Position numbers and translations under genes: made by a program. From assembly GCA_938017825.1 (NCBI GenBank), contig CALIJE010000040.1:33074-97073 (forward strand): a stretch of 64,000 bases of DNA, read 5' to 3'. The stretch comes from an uncultured Flavobacteriaceae bacterium. GTDB lineage: Bacteria; Bacteroidota; Bacteroidia; Flavobacteriales; Flavobacteriaceae. The notes beneath the pieces are model-generated. The model saw only the letters and a list, made by a program, of their open reading frames with translations. It searched no databases and was not told the origin of the DNA. Below are positions 35,907 to 46,166 of the stretch, piece by piece; position 1 is the stretch's first letter, and each line of letters opens with the position of its first letter.

Positions 35907-37714
35907 TGTGCGGAATTGCCGGGATTATAACTAAAAATGGAGATCATGTCAGTCAGTCAGACTTAAAAAAGATGACGGACGTAATCGTGCATAGAGGGCC
36001 AGATGGGGAAGGGCATTTTAATGAGGGCAATGTAGGATTTGGCCACAGAAGATTGGCTATTATCGACCTCAGTGAGGCAGGACATCAGCCCATGCAGAAA
36101 GATGACTTGGTCATTACCTATAACGGGGAAATCTATAATTACCTTGAAATTCGGGAAGAACTCGAGACCATGGGATGTGTATTCGAGACGAAAACCGATA
36201 CAGAAGTAATACTAAAAGCGTATAAAACCTGGGGCGCCTCTTGTGCAAATAAATTTAATGGCATGTGGGCATTTGCCATTTTCGATAAGGCAAAGCATAT
36301 AATTTTTATCAGTAGAGATCGGTTTGGAATTAAACCCTTTCACTTTTTTGAGGACGAAAAGGCGTTTTTTTTCGCCTCTGAGATTAGGCAACTTTTACTG
36401 TTTGTAAAAGATCGAAAAGTAAATAGGCAAATTCTATTCGATTTTCTGTATTTGGGGTACCAGCATCATACCAACAACACTTTTATTGAAGGAATCAGCT
36501 CTTTAGAACCTGGCCACAATTTGATTTTCGACACACGCTCGGGATCTTATAAAATGGAATGCTATTATCGATTAAAACCAGACCCGGAGCTAGGTAACCT
36601 GCCTTTTGATGACGCCTTGGACTTATTTCGAAAAACCATGAACGATGCCATAAAGCTACGGTTACGCTCAGATGTGACCGTAGGTACCTGTTTAAGTGGT
36701 GGAATGGACAGTTCCTATATAGCCGCAACCGCGGCCCCTTCCTATCATTCCAAAACCAATGATCGTTTTATGGCCATAACGGCTAAATCGGTTGAAAAAA
36801 TGAATGACGAATCGCATTTTGCCAAAATGGTGGTTGATAGTGCGAACCTTGATTGGAAGATCACAGAACCCTCAAAGAGCGATTTTTTAAACGTCTTGAA
36901 TCAGGTAATTGAAACGCAAGAAGAACCCTTTGGAAGCCCATCGATAATCATGGCGTTTTTCGTTATGCAAAAAGCGAAAGAAGAAGGATGTACGGTACTT
37001 TTAGATGGGCAAGGAGGAGATGAAACACTATTGGGTTACGAACGCTATTATACGGCCTACATCAATCAGCAGAACAATATCTTTAAGAAAATTCGGAGTG
37101 CGCTTAAGATTTCAAGGAACTCCAAACTTTCTTTAAAAGATGTTCTGCTTTATAATATCTATTTTAACAATGCATCGGTAAGGGCCCTGAGACAAACGAA
37201 ACGACATTACTTTGTAAAACCGAAATTTAAGAAGTATGTCAACAAGAAACTTCTTATGCAAGTGGCGTCAGCCAATAAGGACATCCATACGCTCCAGGAG
37301 TTTGAGATTACCAAAATTCAAATGCAAAAATTGCTGAAATACGAGGACCGTAATTCCATGCATTTTTCGATTGAGACGCGTGTACCATTTGTTGATTACA
37401 AAGTTGTGGAACTTGCTTATTCATTACCTTTTTCGTACAAAATGAATGAAGGCTGGTCTAAATTTATTCTTAGGAAATCAGCAAAGGATCTGCTCCCCGA
37501 TGAAATTGTATGGCGGCGAAACAAATTTGGCTTCGAAGCCCCTACAAAAACATGGCTTGCCGATAAGGATACCATCTTGAAAAGGATAAAGGATTCTGAC
37601 TTTGTCGAAGCGTTTGTTGATTTTGAGAAATTAGATGAAAATATTGACGACTTGGCCTTATGGAAACTGTTCAACATAGCAATATGGGCCAAAACATTTG
37701 ATGTGAAATTTTAA
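35906..37714 (+). CDS. asnB: Glutamine-hydrolysing asparagine synthetase-type amidotransferase
   Basis: The 602-residue protein has an N-terminal class II glutaminase with Cys1 after Met removal (MCGIAGII) and a C-terminal AsnB synthetase with PP-loop GTCLSGGMDSSY (about 255-266). GQGGDETLLGYERYY and ETRVPFVDYKVVELAYSLP follow. In polysaccharide loci such enzymes amidate uronic acids (as proposed for WbpS/WbtH-type proteins). The co-located WlbA/WlbB genes make this more likely than general asparagine synthesis, though the amino acid role cannot be excluded. Confidence 0.9.
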   Translation: MCGIAGIITKNGDHVSQSDLKKMTDVIVHRGPDGEGHFNEGNVGFGHRRLAIIDLSEAGHQPMQKDDLVITYNGEIYNYLEIREELETMGCVFETKTDTEVILKAYKTWGASCANKFNGMWAFAIFDKAKHIIFISRDRFGIKPFHFFEDEKAFFFASEIRQLLLFVKDRKVNRQILFDFLYLGYQHHTNNTFIEGISSLEPGHNLIFDTRSGSYKMECYYRLKPDPELGNLPFDDALDLFRKTMNDAIKLRLRSDVTVGTCLSGGMDSSYIAATAAPSYHSKTNDRFMAITAKSVEKMNDESHFAKMVVDSANLDWKITEPSKSDFLNVLNQVIETQEEPFGSPSIIMAFFVMQKAKEEGCTVLLDGQGGDETLLGYERYYTAYINQQNNIFKKIRSALKISRNSKLSLKDVLLYNIYFNNASVRALRQTKRHYFVKPKFKKYVNKKLLMQVASANKDIHTLQEFEITKIQMQKLLKYEDRNSMHFSIETRVPFVDYKVVELAYSLPFSYKMNEGWSKFILRKSAKDLLPDEIVWRRNKFGFEAPTKTWLADKDTILKRIKDSDFVEAFVDFEKLDENIDDLALWKLFNIAIWAKTFDVKF

Positions 37715-37717
37715 ACA

Positions 37718-38965
37718 ATGAAAAAGGCAACGTTCAAAGAAGCTTATTACTACGGCGCCTTGTTGTATGCCTTTTTAATTCCTTTTCATCAACAAATGGC
37801 AACCTTTGCCCTCGGAATTTGGGTGCTACTTTCACTCGTTTGTTTTGATAAAAAGGCATTGGTCGGGAATAAATTGTTGCTATGGCTTCCGGTCATGTAC
37901 CTGTTATATTTCATGGGTATTTTTACGGCAGAAAACCCCTCTTTTCGTTTTATGGAAACAAAGCTTTCCCTCTTGGCTTTTCCCCTGATATTTTTCTTGC
38001 AACGGTATCCTGAAAAACAACGGAATTCAATACTTAGGTTTTTTGTCTACGGACTTGCCATTTCTGGAATCATATGTTTGGCGCAAGCAACATACCATTC
38101 GTTTGCCTTCGAGAACGGCACTGTAGTTTTTGCGCCTAATGTTCTAGATGGAAAAGGGGCAATTGAATCGATTCTTTATGGGGGCAACTATTTTTTTGGA
38201 AGCTACCTTTCAGTATTTCATCAAACCGTTTACTTCGCTCTATATCTAACTGTAGGCTTGATAATTTTGCTTTTTAAATCCAAACTGTTTTCTATAAAAA
38301 AGGCGACGATCCTATCCTTCTTTTTTATAATGCTACTATTTCTTGTGTCGAATAAGGCGAGTCTAATTACACTCGGGGCGATACTCTTGCTTAGAACGCT
38401 TACATTACAGACAAGTATATCAAAAAAAATGGCCTTTCTAGGTGCACTGGGACTTGCGTTTGTGGCGCTAATAGCACTTAATCCTCGAACAAGACTAAGT
38501 GTTGAAAAAGTATATAATGGAGCCTTAACGATTGATAAGAATGCCCGGTACGGATTTTCTACTCGCCTGCTTAGTTGGGATGCTGCTTTAGATCTGGTAA
38601 AGGCCAAACCGATTATTGGGTATGGATCAGGAGATAGTCAGGCCAAACTGAATATGGTTTATCAGGAGAAGGAGTATATTTTTCCATTAAAGGAAAGTTA
38701 CAATGCCCATAATCAATGGTTACAAACGTGGCTAGAAACCGGTGTTCTGGGAGTTCTTGTTTTAGGGATAATATTTATATCCTTATTCAGGCGGGGTTCC
38801 AGTATTTCTGAGGCTACCAACTTTATTGTAGCCCTAGCGCTCATATTGTTTTTGAATACACTTTTCGAAAGTATATTCAATCGTTTTTCGGGAGTTTCAT
38901 TTTTTTCGTTCATTGTGTGTTTTGTTCTTACGCTTAACAAAGGAAAGGAGGAGTCTATAGTATGA
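37718..38965 (+). CDS. O-antigen ligase family membrane protein
   Basis: The 415-residue protein has about 10-12 membrane helices. A periplasmic loop holds the PIIGYGSGDSQ and YNAHNQWLQTWLETGVLGVLVL segment (about 300-350), which matches the Wzy_C/WaaL signature (H-N-x-x-L) found in O-antigen ligases and polymerases. It follows asnB by 3 bases and overlaps the next gene by four. Ligase versus polymerase cannot be separated by sequence alone; its neighbour has the other role. Confidence 0.82.
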   Translation: MKKATFKEAYYYGALLYAFLIPFHQQMATFALGIWVLLSLVCFDKKALVGNKLLLWLPVMYLLYFMGIFTAENPSFRFMETKLSLLAFPLIFFLQRYPEKQRNSILRFFVYGLAISGIICLAQATYHSFAFENGTVVFAPNVLDGKGAIESILYGGNYFFGSYLSVFHQTVYFALYLTVGLIILLFKSKLFSIKKATILSFFFIMLLFLVSNKASLITLGAILLLRTLTLQTSISKKMAFLGALGLAFVALIALNPRTRLSVEKVYNGALTIDKNARYGFSTRLLSWDAALDLVKAKPIIGYGSGDSQAKLNMVYQEKEYIFPLKESYNAHNQWLQTWLETGVLGVLVLGIIFISLFRRGSSISEATNFIVALALILFLNTLFESIFNRFSGVSFFSFIVCFVLTLNKGKEESIV

Positions 38966-40215
38966 AACTGAGGCTGCATACAAAACACTATTTTGTCATA
39001 TACTTCGTCTTGTTGATGGTCCTATACCACTTTAAGATCAAGACTTACTTTTATTGGCGCTATGTAGCTCATTTAAAAGATAGTGCATTCGACTTTTCTC
39101 TGTTAAATCTTGTGCTAGCGGTCGTTATTTTTGGGATAGACCTGTATTTTTTGATGAATATTAAAAAAACAAAGCTTGTCTTCATCATACTCTCTCTCTT
39201 TTTCGCCTTGCTGACCATTCCTTCCTTGATTGCCTTTACCTCAGGTGAAATGTACCCTGTTCAAATTTTAATATATCATCAACTGTTCTTTTTTTCGTTG
39301 TTGCTTTTTAGCAAGGTCCAAATCAATTTCGATAAGGTTCCTGTCTTGAACAAAAAGGTGGCCTTGTATTTACTACTTATAGTAACCGCCTTGGGGACGA
39401 TACCATATCTTCTTGTTTACGGGCCGCACATCAATTTGAAAAATCTATTGCTTATTGACGTCTATGAAACGCGAAGCGTAATGAACGCTACGTCTAACGC
39501 CTACTTTGGATACACCTATTCCATTTTTACTAAGATAATAATTCCGCTTATAATCGTATTTGCCCTAGAACTTAAAAAGACAATATGGATTGTGGTTGGG
39601 GCTAGTTTTCTGATCTTGTTCTATCTTTTTGGCGCACACAAAACGGTATTGGTCTCACTGTTTGTGGTATTTCTGTTTTATCGGTTTACCTATTATGGTG
39701 CGGTAAAAAAGATCATCGCACTTTCGGGTATATTCATTGTTGTTTGTATTTTTTTGGCAGTTTTAGGGGTCGATTACCCATGGATTGTTTCCTTTAGAAG
39801 GGTGCACTTTCTTCCAAGCCTGTTAGATATCTGCTATGTCGATTTTTTCAATCAACAACCTATTTATTGGTCAGAATCGATCTTAAAATCTTTTTTTGAT
39901 TACCCATTTGATCTAAACCATACCAACCTAATTGGGGAACGATACTTTAAGAACCAGGACATGGCCGCGAACAACGGACTTATTTCAGACGGATTTATGA
40001 ATTTTGGAACCTTAGGGGTTATCATTAACTCCTTTCTAGTTGCTGTTTACTTTATGGTATTGAACAGCCTAAAAATACCTTCCCGCTACTTTGGATTGTT
40101 CGTTCTGGTCGTTTTTTCATTCATCAGTTCTTCTACATTAACCGTATTTTTGACCCATGGCGCTTTGGCCCTGTTACTAATTTCCATATTTCTTTTGAAT
40201 GACAAAAAAGGTTAA
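38962..40215 (+). CDS. Oligosaccharide repeat-unit polymerase, Wzy-like
   Basis: The 417-residue polytopic protein has about 11 hydrophobic segments. There is a short periplasmic region with RSVMNATSNAYFGYTY and a large loop between FRRVHFLPSLLDICYVDFFNQ and DMAANNGLISDGFMNFG. That last segment is a feature of oligosaccharide repeat-unit polymerases. It overlaps the ligase gene by four bases and the following glycosyltransferase by 17, so translation is coupled. Confidence 0.72.
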   Translation: MKLRLHTKHYFVIYFVLLMVLYHFKIKTYFYWRYVAHLKDSAFDFSLLNLVLAVVIFGIDLYFLMNIKKTKLVFIILSLFFALLTIPSLIAFTSGEMYPVQILIYHQLFFFSLLLFSKVQINFDKVPVLNKKVALYLLLIVTALGTIPYLLVYGPHINLKNLLLIDVYETRSVMNATSNAYFGYTYSIFTKIIIPLIIVFALELKKTIWIVVGASFLILFYLFGAHKTVLVSLFVVFLFYRFTYYGAVKKIIALSGIFIVVCIFLAVLGVDYPWIVSFRRVHFLPSLLDICYVDFFNQQPIYWSESILKSFFDYPFDLNHTNLIGERYFKNQDMAANNGLISDGFMNFGTLGVIINSFLVAVYFMVLNSLKIPSRYFGLFVLVVFSFISSSTLTVFLTHGALALLLISIFLLNDKKG

Positions 40216-41311
40216 GATCTGCCACCTAACATCAGTGCATCCAAGATATGACACCCGTATATTCGTAAAAGAATGCGGAAGCTTAGCCGATCAAGGTTAT
40301 GATGTTCATCTTGTAGTGGCCGACGGCATTGGCGATGAAATAAAAAACGGAATAAAAATCCATGATATTGGCAAACAAACGGGAAGAATAGGGCGAATAC
40401 TCTTTGCGCCTAAAAAAGTGTACAAAATGGCACTATCAATAAAGGCCGATATATATCATTTTCATGACCCTGAACTTCTTAGGATAGGTAAGAAACTGGT
40501 TCGCAAAGGATTCAAAGTTGTGTATGATGTGCATGAGGATGTGCCCCGCCAGATACTCAACAAAGCATACATTCCATCGGTTTTCCGAAAAAAGCTTTCA
40601 AGTATTGTTGAGCAATACGAGAACAGCTCAGCCTCTAAATTTTCGGGAATTGTTACGGCCACACCGTTTATAAAAGACCGTTTCATGAGGCTGAACGCAA
40701 ACGTTATTACAGCTCAGAATTTTCCGATTTTGGCTGAATTTAATTCTAATGAGCACAGTGAAAAAGAAAATGCCGTTTGTTATATCGGTTCCATCTCTAA
40801 AGTTCGTGGTATTTTGAACATGGTCGGGGCAATGCATAAAAGCAGAGGAACAAAATTGTTGTTGGGGGGAAGGTTTGAAACCATGGAATTGAGGGAAAGT
40901 GCATTGACCACAAAAGGTTGGGACAATGTGGTGGAACTTGGATTTTTAAACCGTGACGAAGTAAGCAGCACCTTGGCAAAATCAATTGCCGGTTTGGTGG
41001 TACTTGAACCAACAATAAGTTATTTGGACAGTATTCCAGTAAAAATGTTCGAATATATGGCCGCTGGTATACCAATTATCGCTTCAGATTTCAGCTATTG
41101 GAGAACATTGCTATCCGGTGTAAACTGCGCCCTGTTCGTAGACCCATTAAATCAAGGAGAGATTAGCTTGGCTATTAAAAAACTGGCGGAAAACAAAGAA
41201 ATGGCCAGTGAAATGGGCAAGGTAGGTAGAAAGGCCATTGAAGAAGTCTTTAATTGGAATCGGGAGAAGGAAAAACTGAATAACCTCTATGCAATATTGC
41301 TACATGAGTAA
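40199..41311 (+). CDS. Glycosyltransferase family 4 protein
   Basis: The 370-residue GT-B enzyme begins KICHLTSVHPRYDTRIFVKECGSLADQGYDV (acceptor-side domain) and has a C-terminal nucleotide-sugar domain with GSISKVRGILNMV and the conserved SIPVKMFEYMAAGIPIIASDF (EX7E-type, about 280-300). The donor and acceptor sugars are not predictable. The start overlaps the polymerase gene by 17 bases. Confidence 0.88.
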   Translation: MTKKVKICHLTSVHPRYDTRIFVKECGSLADQGYDVHLVVADGIGDEIKNGIKIHDIGKQTGRIGRILFAPKKVYKMALSIKADIYHFHDPELLRIGKKLVRKGFKVVYDVHEDVPRQILNKAYIPSVFRKKLSSIVEQYENSSASKFSGIVTATPFIKDRFMRLNANVITAQNFPILAEFNSNEHSEKENAVCYIGSISKVRGILNMVGAMHKSRGTKLLLGGRFETMELRESALTTKGWDNVVELGFLNRDEVSSTLAKSIAGLVVLEPTISYLDSIPVKMFEYMAAGIPIIASDFSYWRTLLSGVNCALFVDPLNQGEISLAIKKLAENKEMASEMGKVGRKAIEEVFNWNREKEKLNNLYAILLHE

Positions 41312-41365
41312 TAGCCGTCGAAATATTCGTATGAATTCTTTTTGCAAGAAGATAATGATTTAGCT

Positions 41366-42601
41366 ATGCCATTAAAAAACATTTGGATTGTTAATGAGCA
41401 CCTTACCTCACCTGATTTAAGTGCACATGGCCATAGCCGACATTTTACCCTAGGTTTGGAATTCATTAAACAGGGATATGATGTTTCTTTAATCACCTCT
41501 TCATACTCTCACAATCCTAAGCGAAAGGTGCCGTTACTAGGCTTTATGAAAATCATAAATGGGCAAGTTCGAACCTTGGTTTTGAAGGGTTTTGCACACA
41601 AAGTATCTAGTAGTCCTGTGCGCATCTTAAATTGGTTTTTGTTCTTTGTGCTCTTTTTTTTCGCGCCATTGACGAAATTACCAAGGCCCAACATTATAAT
41701 TGTATCCTCTACCCCAATGCTGCCCGTTTATAATGTGCTTTTTTTTAAACTCCTTTACCCAAACTGCAAGTTCATCTTCGAAACACGTGATTTATGGCCG
41801 ATGACCCCAAAAAGTATTGGCAACTATTCCGAGAAGAGTATTTTTATAAGGGTACTGTCCCATTTAGAACGCAAGTGCTATTCGCAGGCCGATTACATTG
41901 TATCTGTCCTTAAAAATTCTGACCGGCATATTAGGACGATCCTTAAGGATCGCCCTTTCAATTTCAAATGGATTTCCAATGGAATAGATCTTAAAGGTTT
42001 TGCAGAAAATCAAAAAGAAAAGAAGTGGGCAGCGATATCCGATTTGCCAGCAAATGCTACGGTAATAGGCTATGCGGGAACTATTGGCACAGCGAATTCT
42101 ATGGAATACATCGTTGAAGCTTTCAATAAGCACTTTAGAGGCTCAGAGAGCTATTTGGTAATACTGGGGGAAGGTGGCGAAAAGATGGCGTTGCAAAATG
42201 CAGCGTCTACAAATCCGAACATACTCTTTTTCGACGCTGTGCAGCGCGATTATTTGATGTCGTTCTACAACTGCTGCGATGCGTTGTACCTTAGTTGGCG
42301 AAATGTAGAGCTTTACAAATACGGAATAGCCGCAAATAAGTTGTTTGAATATATGTATGCGAAAAGACCCATCATTATGTCTTGTAACATCCCTGGGAAT
42401 ATTGTAGAAGAATCTGATTGTGGTATAACTACTAGAGCTGAAGACAGCGAAGACATTGCAAAAAAAATCATCGAATTTACTACGCTTACCGAGGAGGAGC
42501 GTTCTGGTAAAGGAGTGAATGGGTACAATTATTTGCTCGAAAGACTTACCTATGAAAATTTGGCTTCTGATTATGTTGAGGTCTTTAAAAGTCTTGGCTA
42601 A
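41366..42601 (+). CDS. Glycosyltransferase family 4 protein, WbuB-like
   Basis: ATG 41366 (411 residues) is preferred over the in-frame TTG at 41342, because the family N-terminus (IWIVNEHLTSPDLSAHGHSRHFTLGLEF) starts just after it. Later motifs are IFETRDLWPMTPKSIG, VIGYAGTIGTANSMEYIVEAF and KLFEYMYAKRPIIMS, as in WbuB-type GT4 transferases that add amino sugars. A hydrophobic segment (about 85-110) suggests membrane association. Confidence 0.85.
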   Translation: MPLKNIWIVNEHLTSPDLSAHGHSRHFTLGLEFIKQGYDVSLITSSYSHNPKRKVPLLGFMKIINGQVRTLVLKGFAHKVSSSPVRILNWFLFFVLFFFAPLTKLPRPNIIIVSSTPMLPVYNVLFFKLLYPNCKFIFETRDLWPMTPKSIGNYSEKSIFIRVLSHLERKCYSQADYIVSVLKNSDRHIRTILKDRPFNFKWISNGIDLKGFAENQKEKKWAAISDLPANATVIGYAGTIGTANSMEYIVEAFNKHFRGSESYLVILGEGGEKMALQNAASTNPNILFFDAVQRDYLMSFYNCCDALYLSWRNVELYKYGIAANKLFEYMYAKRPIIMSCNIPGNIVEESDCGITTRAEDSEDIAKKIIEFTTLTEEERSGKGVNGYNYLLERLTYENLASDYVEVFKSLG

Positions 42602-42637
42602 TACTACATTTAAAGGTCATTTACTTTAAACATTCAC

Positions 42638-42645
42638 TACTTTTG
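42638..42645 (+). promoter_or_regulatory. Promoter -7 box (TACTTTTG) for the WecA-type gene
   Basis: TACTTTTG matches TAnnTTTG and ends 15 bases before the TTG start at 42661. A separate promoter here would decouple the last two sugar genes from the upstream operon. Confidence 0.52.
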
Positions 42646-42660
42646 TTTAAAACATAGAAT

Positions 42661-43854
42661 TTGTTTTTTCTTGAAACGGCCATATCGATTTTTATAGGGG
42701 CATTTTTGCTGACCTACCTTACCATTCCGAAGATTATTCGGGTGGTGGAGTTCAAAAGATTAATGGACAGCCCCAATCAAAGGAGTTCGCATGTAATGAG
42801 AACGCCTACCCTTGGTGGCGTTTCTTTTTTTTATACCCTCATCTTCGCCTTGTTCTTTATTCATAGTAGAGCAGAATTCAATGAGGCCATGTATATTATT
42901 CCTGGTTTAACGATATTGTTTATTGTTGGCCTTAAAGATGACCTTGTGGTTATATCGCCGGGGGCCAAGTTAATCGCACAGGTTGCTGCCATAGCATTTA
43001 TTTTGGCCAACCCAAGCTTTACTATAGAATCATTGAACGGGTTTTTGAATATCAATGAGATTCCCTATTACTTATATCTCGGAATTGCAGGGTTCATGAT
43101 GTTGACCATTATAAACTCCTATAACCTAATTGATGGAATAGACGGCCTTGCATCTGTGGTTGGGATTGTAATAATGGTTATATATACGACCATATTCTAT
43201 TTGACCGGTGAGTATTTCTTTGCATTGATCAGCATTACTACGAATGCCTGTTTAATGGCGTTTTTAGGGTTCAATCTGTCTTCGGACAAGAAAATATTCA
43301 TGGGAGATACAGGCTCACTTATTGTAGGCTTTGTTATTAGCATACTTACACTTAAATTTTTAGCACTGCGCCCCACGGCCTATACCGATTTGCCATTTTT
43401 ATTGGAAAATGCTCCCATCATCGCGATAAGCATACTGATTGTGCCGCTCTTTGATACCGCAAGGGTTTTTGCCATTCGTATAGCCAATAAGAAAGGTCCG
43501 TTTTCCCCAGATAGAAATCATACGCATCATGTACTGATTGATTATTGGGGGCTAACCCATAAACAAGCCAGTTTTATTATTGGCTGTTTTAACCTGCTCT
43601 TTGTGATGTTGTTCATTGTGCTGGGGAGTACGGCCAAAAACTTCGGAATGGTGTTGATGTTGGTTTCGGTTGTGCTCTTTTTAGGATACATCTTTTTTAA
43701 ATACAACTACAACTTCGCTACCCTTAAGCAAAAGATATGGCTGAGGAGGAGGGTTGCTAAAATGAAGGGCAAAAGTGCCGAGAACCAGGTTAAACAAGAC
43801 GATCAAAAGTCAGCGAAACAAGAAACTTCCGAGTTAGAAGAAACCATTGAATAG
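42661..43854 (+). CDS. Undecaprenyl-phosphate sugar-1-phosphate transferase, WecA/MraY family
   Basis: The 397-residue polytopic enzyme starts repeat-unit assembly by moving a HexNAc-1-phosphate onto undecaprenyl phosphate. Motifs: RLMDSPNQRSSHVMRTPTLGGVSF (about 35-58), LKDDLVVISPGAKL, INSYNLIDGIDGLAS, KIFMGDTGSLIVGF and the HIHR-like NHTHHVLIDYWG loop. Start TTG 42661. The C-terminus has a charged tail (KMKGKSAENQ...) not typical for the family. It precedes the UXS gene by 12 bases. Confidence 0.88.
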   Translation: MFFLETAISIFIGAFLLTYLTIPKIIRVVEFKRLMDSPNQRSSHVMRTPTLGGVSFFYTLIFALFFIHSRAEFNEAMYIIPGLTILFIVGLKDDLVVISPGAKLIAQVAAIAFILANPSFTIESLNGFLNINEIPYYLYLGIAGFMMLTIINSYNLIDGIDGLASVVGIVIMVIYTTIFYLTGEYFFALISITTNACLMAFLGFNLSSDKKIFMGDTGSLIVGFVISILTLKFLALRPTAYTDLPFLLENAPIIAISILIVPLFDTARVFAIRIANKKGPFSPDRNHTHHVLIDYWGLTHKQASFIIGCFNLLFVMLFIVLGSTAKNFGMVLMLVSVVLFLGYIFFKYNYNFATLKQKIWLRRRVAKMKGKSAENQVKQDDQKSAKQETSELEETIE

Positions 43855-43866
43855 CGAATACGATAC

Positions 43867-44838
43867 ATGAAGAAAGTATTGATTACCGGTGCAGCCGGAT
43901 TTTTAGGGTCACATTTATGTGACAGGTTCATCAAGGAGGGGTATTACGTCATAGGAATGGACAACCTTATTACGGGCGACCTCAAAAATATTGAACATTT
44001 ATTTCCTTTGGAGCAATTTGAATTTCATCATCATGATGTGACAAAATTTGTGCATCTTCCTGGGAAGTTAGATTATATTTTACATTTTGCCTCCCCGGCC
44101 AGCCCTATCGATTATCTCAAAATACCGATTGAAACTTTGAAGGTAGGCTCTTTGGGAACGTTGAATTTACTCGGTTTGGCAAAAGAAAAGAAGGCCACAA
44201 TTCTAGTGGCGTCCACCTCAGAGGTATATGGCGATCCGCTGGTACACCCTCAAAACGAAGATTATTATGGCAATGTAAGCCCAATTGGTCCAAGGGGAGT
44301 ATACGATGAAGCCAAGCGCTTTATGGAATCGATTACCATGGCGTATCATCGCTTTCACGGAGTTGATACGCGTATCGTACGCATATTTAATACCTACGGT
44401 TCGCGAATGCGTTTGAACGATGGTCGTGTGGTGCCGGCGTTTATGGGTCAAGCCTTGAGAGGAGAGGATTTGACCGTTTTCGGTGACGGCTCCCAAACAC
44501 GCTCTTTTTGCTACATAGACGATCAAGTGGAAGGAATATACCGATTGTTATTAAGCGACTATTCTGATCCAATAAATATTGGAAACCCTCATGAAACGAC
44601 CATAAAAGAGTTCGCGGAAGAGATAATTGCCCTTACAGGCACACAGCAAAAGGTAATTTACAAGCCTTTGCCCCAAGATGATCCGCTACAAAGACAACCC
44701 GATATCACAAGAGCTAAGGAAATCCTGAATTGGGAGCCTAAAGTATCGCGTTCGGAAGGACTTAAAATCGTATACGATTACTTTAAATCGTTGCCAACAG
44801 ACGTCTTACAGCGAAAAGAGCATCGTGCGTTCACATAA
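43867..44838 (+). CDS. UDP-glucuronate decarboxylase (UDP-xylose synthase)
   Basis: The 323-residue SDR enzyme has the NAD motif [10 protein letters not shown] (about 8-17), the active-site Tyr in [12 protein letters not shown] (YxxxK), and the UXS-specific [25 protein letters not shown] and [16 protein letters not shown] segments. It converts UDP-glucuronate to UDP-xylose. No UDP-glucose dehydrogenase is in the window, so its substrate must come from elsewhere in the genome. It marks the end of the polysaccharide locus. Confidence 0.93.
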   Translation: MKKVLITGAAGFLGSHLCDRFIKEGYYVIGMDNLITGDLKNIEHLFPLEQFEFHHHDVTKFVHLPGKLDYILHFASPASPIDYLKIPIETLKVGSLGTLNLLGLAKEKKATILVASTSEVYGDPLVHPQNEDYYGNVSPIGPRGVYDEAKRFMESITMAYHRFHGVDTRIVRIFNTYGSRMRLNDGRVVPAFMGQALRGEDLTVFGDGSQTRSFCYIDDQVEGIYRLLLSDYSDPINIGNPHETTIKEFAEEIIALTGTQQKVIYKPLPQDDPLQRQPDITRAKEILNWEPKVSRSEGLKIVYDYFKSLPTDVLQRKEHRAFT

Positions 44839-44887
44839 TGTAACATAGTATTCCACATAGATTCACAATCCGCATAAATTACGTAAA

Positions 44888-46162
44888 ATGAATATTCTAA
44901 TCCTTGGTTCTGGAGGTCGCGAACATACTTTGGCCTGGAAAATGGCACAAAGCCCTTTACTTAAGCATCTTTTTGTGGCACCGGGCAACGCTGGTACTGA
45001 AGTTATAGCCAAAAATGTTCCTATAGGCGTAAATGATTTTGAAAAGATTAGGGAATTGGTTCTCCAAGAAAAGATTGATATGGTGGTAGTAGGGCCTGAA
45101 GATCCTTTGGTAAATGGTGTACATGATTTTTTCCTTAATGACACAGAATTGAAACACGTTGCAATCATAGGACCGGAAAAGGCTGCTGCTACTTTGGAAG
45201 GGAGCAAGGAATTTGCAAAAGAGTTTATGATGCGACATGATATTCCTACAGCGGCTTATCGAAGTTTTAACAAGGATACACTCGAAGAGGGCTATGATTT
45301 CCTTGACACCTTGAATCCTCCGTACGTACTAAAAGCAGACGGCTTAGCTGCAGGGAAGGGAGTATTGATCTTAAGCGATATACAAGAAGCCAAGTCAGAG
45401 CTAAATGCGATGCTCATCGATTCTAAATTTGGAGACGCAAGTGCAACCGTAGTCATAGAGGAGTTTTTGGATGGAATCGAATTGAGCGTTTTCGTACTTA
45501 CTGATGGCACTAATTATAAGATATTGCCAACTGCTAAGGACTATAAAAGAATTGGAGAAGGGGATACCGGGTTGAATACCGGAGGTATGGGCGCTATATC
45601 ACCCGTTCCATTTGCAGATGCTGCATTTATGCACAAGATTCATGAAAACGTTGTAAAACCTACGGTTAACGGACTTCGTGCAGATGCCTTGCCTTATAAG
45701 GGTTTTATATTTATTGGCTTGATAAAGGTCGGTGAAGAACCGAAAGTCATTGAGTATAATGTGCGTTTGGGCGACCCGGAAACAGAGGTTGTTATACCAC
45801 GTATCAAGAACGATTTAGTGGAACTTTTCAAGGCTGTGTCCAGTAGTTCGTTAGACCGCATTGACCTTGAAATTGATGAACGCACGGCCTCAACGGTAAT
45901 GTTGGTTTCTGGTGGTTACCCAGAAGCCTACGAAAAGGGAAAAGAGATGCATGGGCTTGAGGAGACTACAGATTCCTTGATATTTCATGCGGGAACCAAA
46001 CTTGAAAATGGCAAGGTGGTCACCAATGGAGGGCGCGTCATGGCCATCACATCATTTGGCGATAATTTTCAGGAAGCCCTAGCAACATCCTACAAGAATG
46101 CCGCAAAAATTGATTTTGAAGGGATTAATTACCGGAAAGACCTTGGGTTTGATCTGAATTAG
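44888..46162 (+). CDS. purD: Phosphoribosylamine-glycine ligase
   Basis: The 424-residue ATP-grasp enzyme forms glycinamide ribonucleotide in purine synthesis. It has the N-terminal LGSGGREHTLAWK, ALKADGLAAGKGVLI-type segment (here VLKADGLAAGKGVLI), GDTGLNTGGMGAISP and RLGDPETEVVIPR. All family signatures are intact. It is unrelated functionally to the preceding sugar genes. Confidence 0.97.
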   Translation: MNILILGSGGREHTLAWKMAQSPLLKHLFVAPGNAGTEVIAKNVPIGVNDFEKIRELVLQEKIDMVVVGPEDPLVNGVHDFFLNDTELKHVAIIGPEKAAATLEGSKEFAKEFMMRHDIPTAAYRSFNKDTLEEGYDFLDTLNPPYVLKADGLAAGKGVLILSDIQEAKSELNAMLIDSKFGDASATVVIEEFLDGIELSVFVLTDGTNYKILPTAKDYKRIGEGDTGLNTGGMGAISPVPFADAAFMHKIHENVVKPTVNGLRADALPYKGFIFIGLIKVGEEPKVIEYNVRLGDPETEVVIPRIKNDLVELFKAVSSSSLDRIDLEIDERTASTVMLVSGGYPEAYEKGKEMHGLEETTDSLIFHAGTKLENGKVVTNGGRVMAITSFGDNFQEALATSYKNAAKIDFEGINYRKDLGFDLN

Positions 46163-46166
46163 TGAA

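Noticed and set aside
41783..41788. CACGTG core in a glycosyltransferase gene
   Set aside because: The flanks (GAAA...ATTT) do not match the parS consensus.
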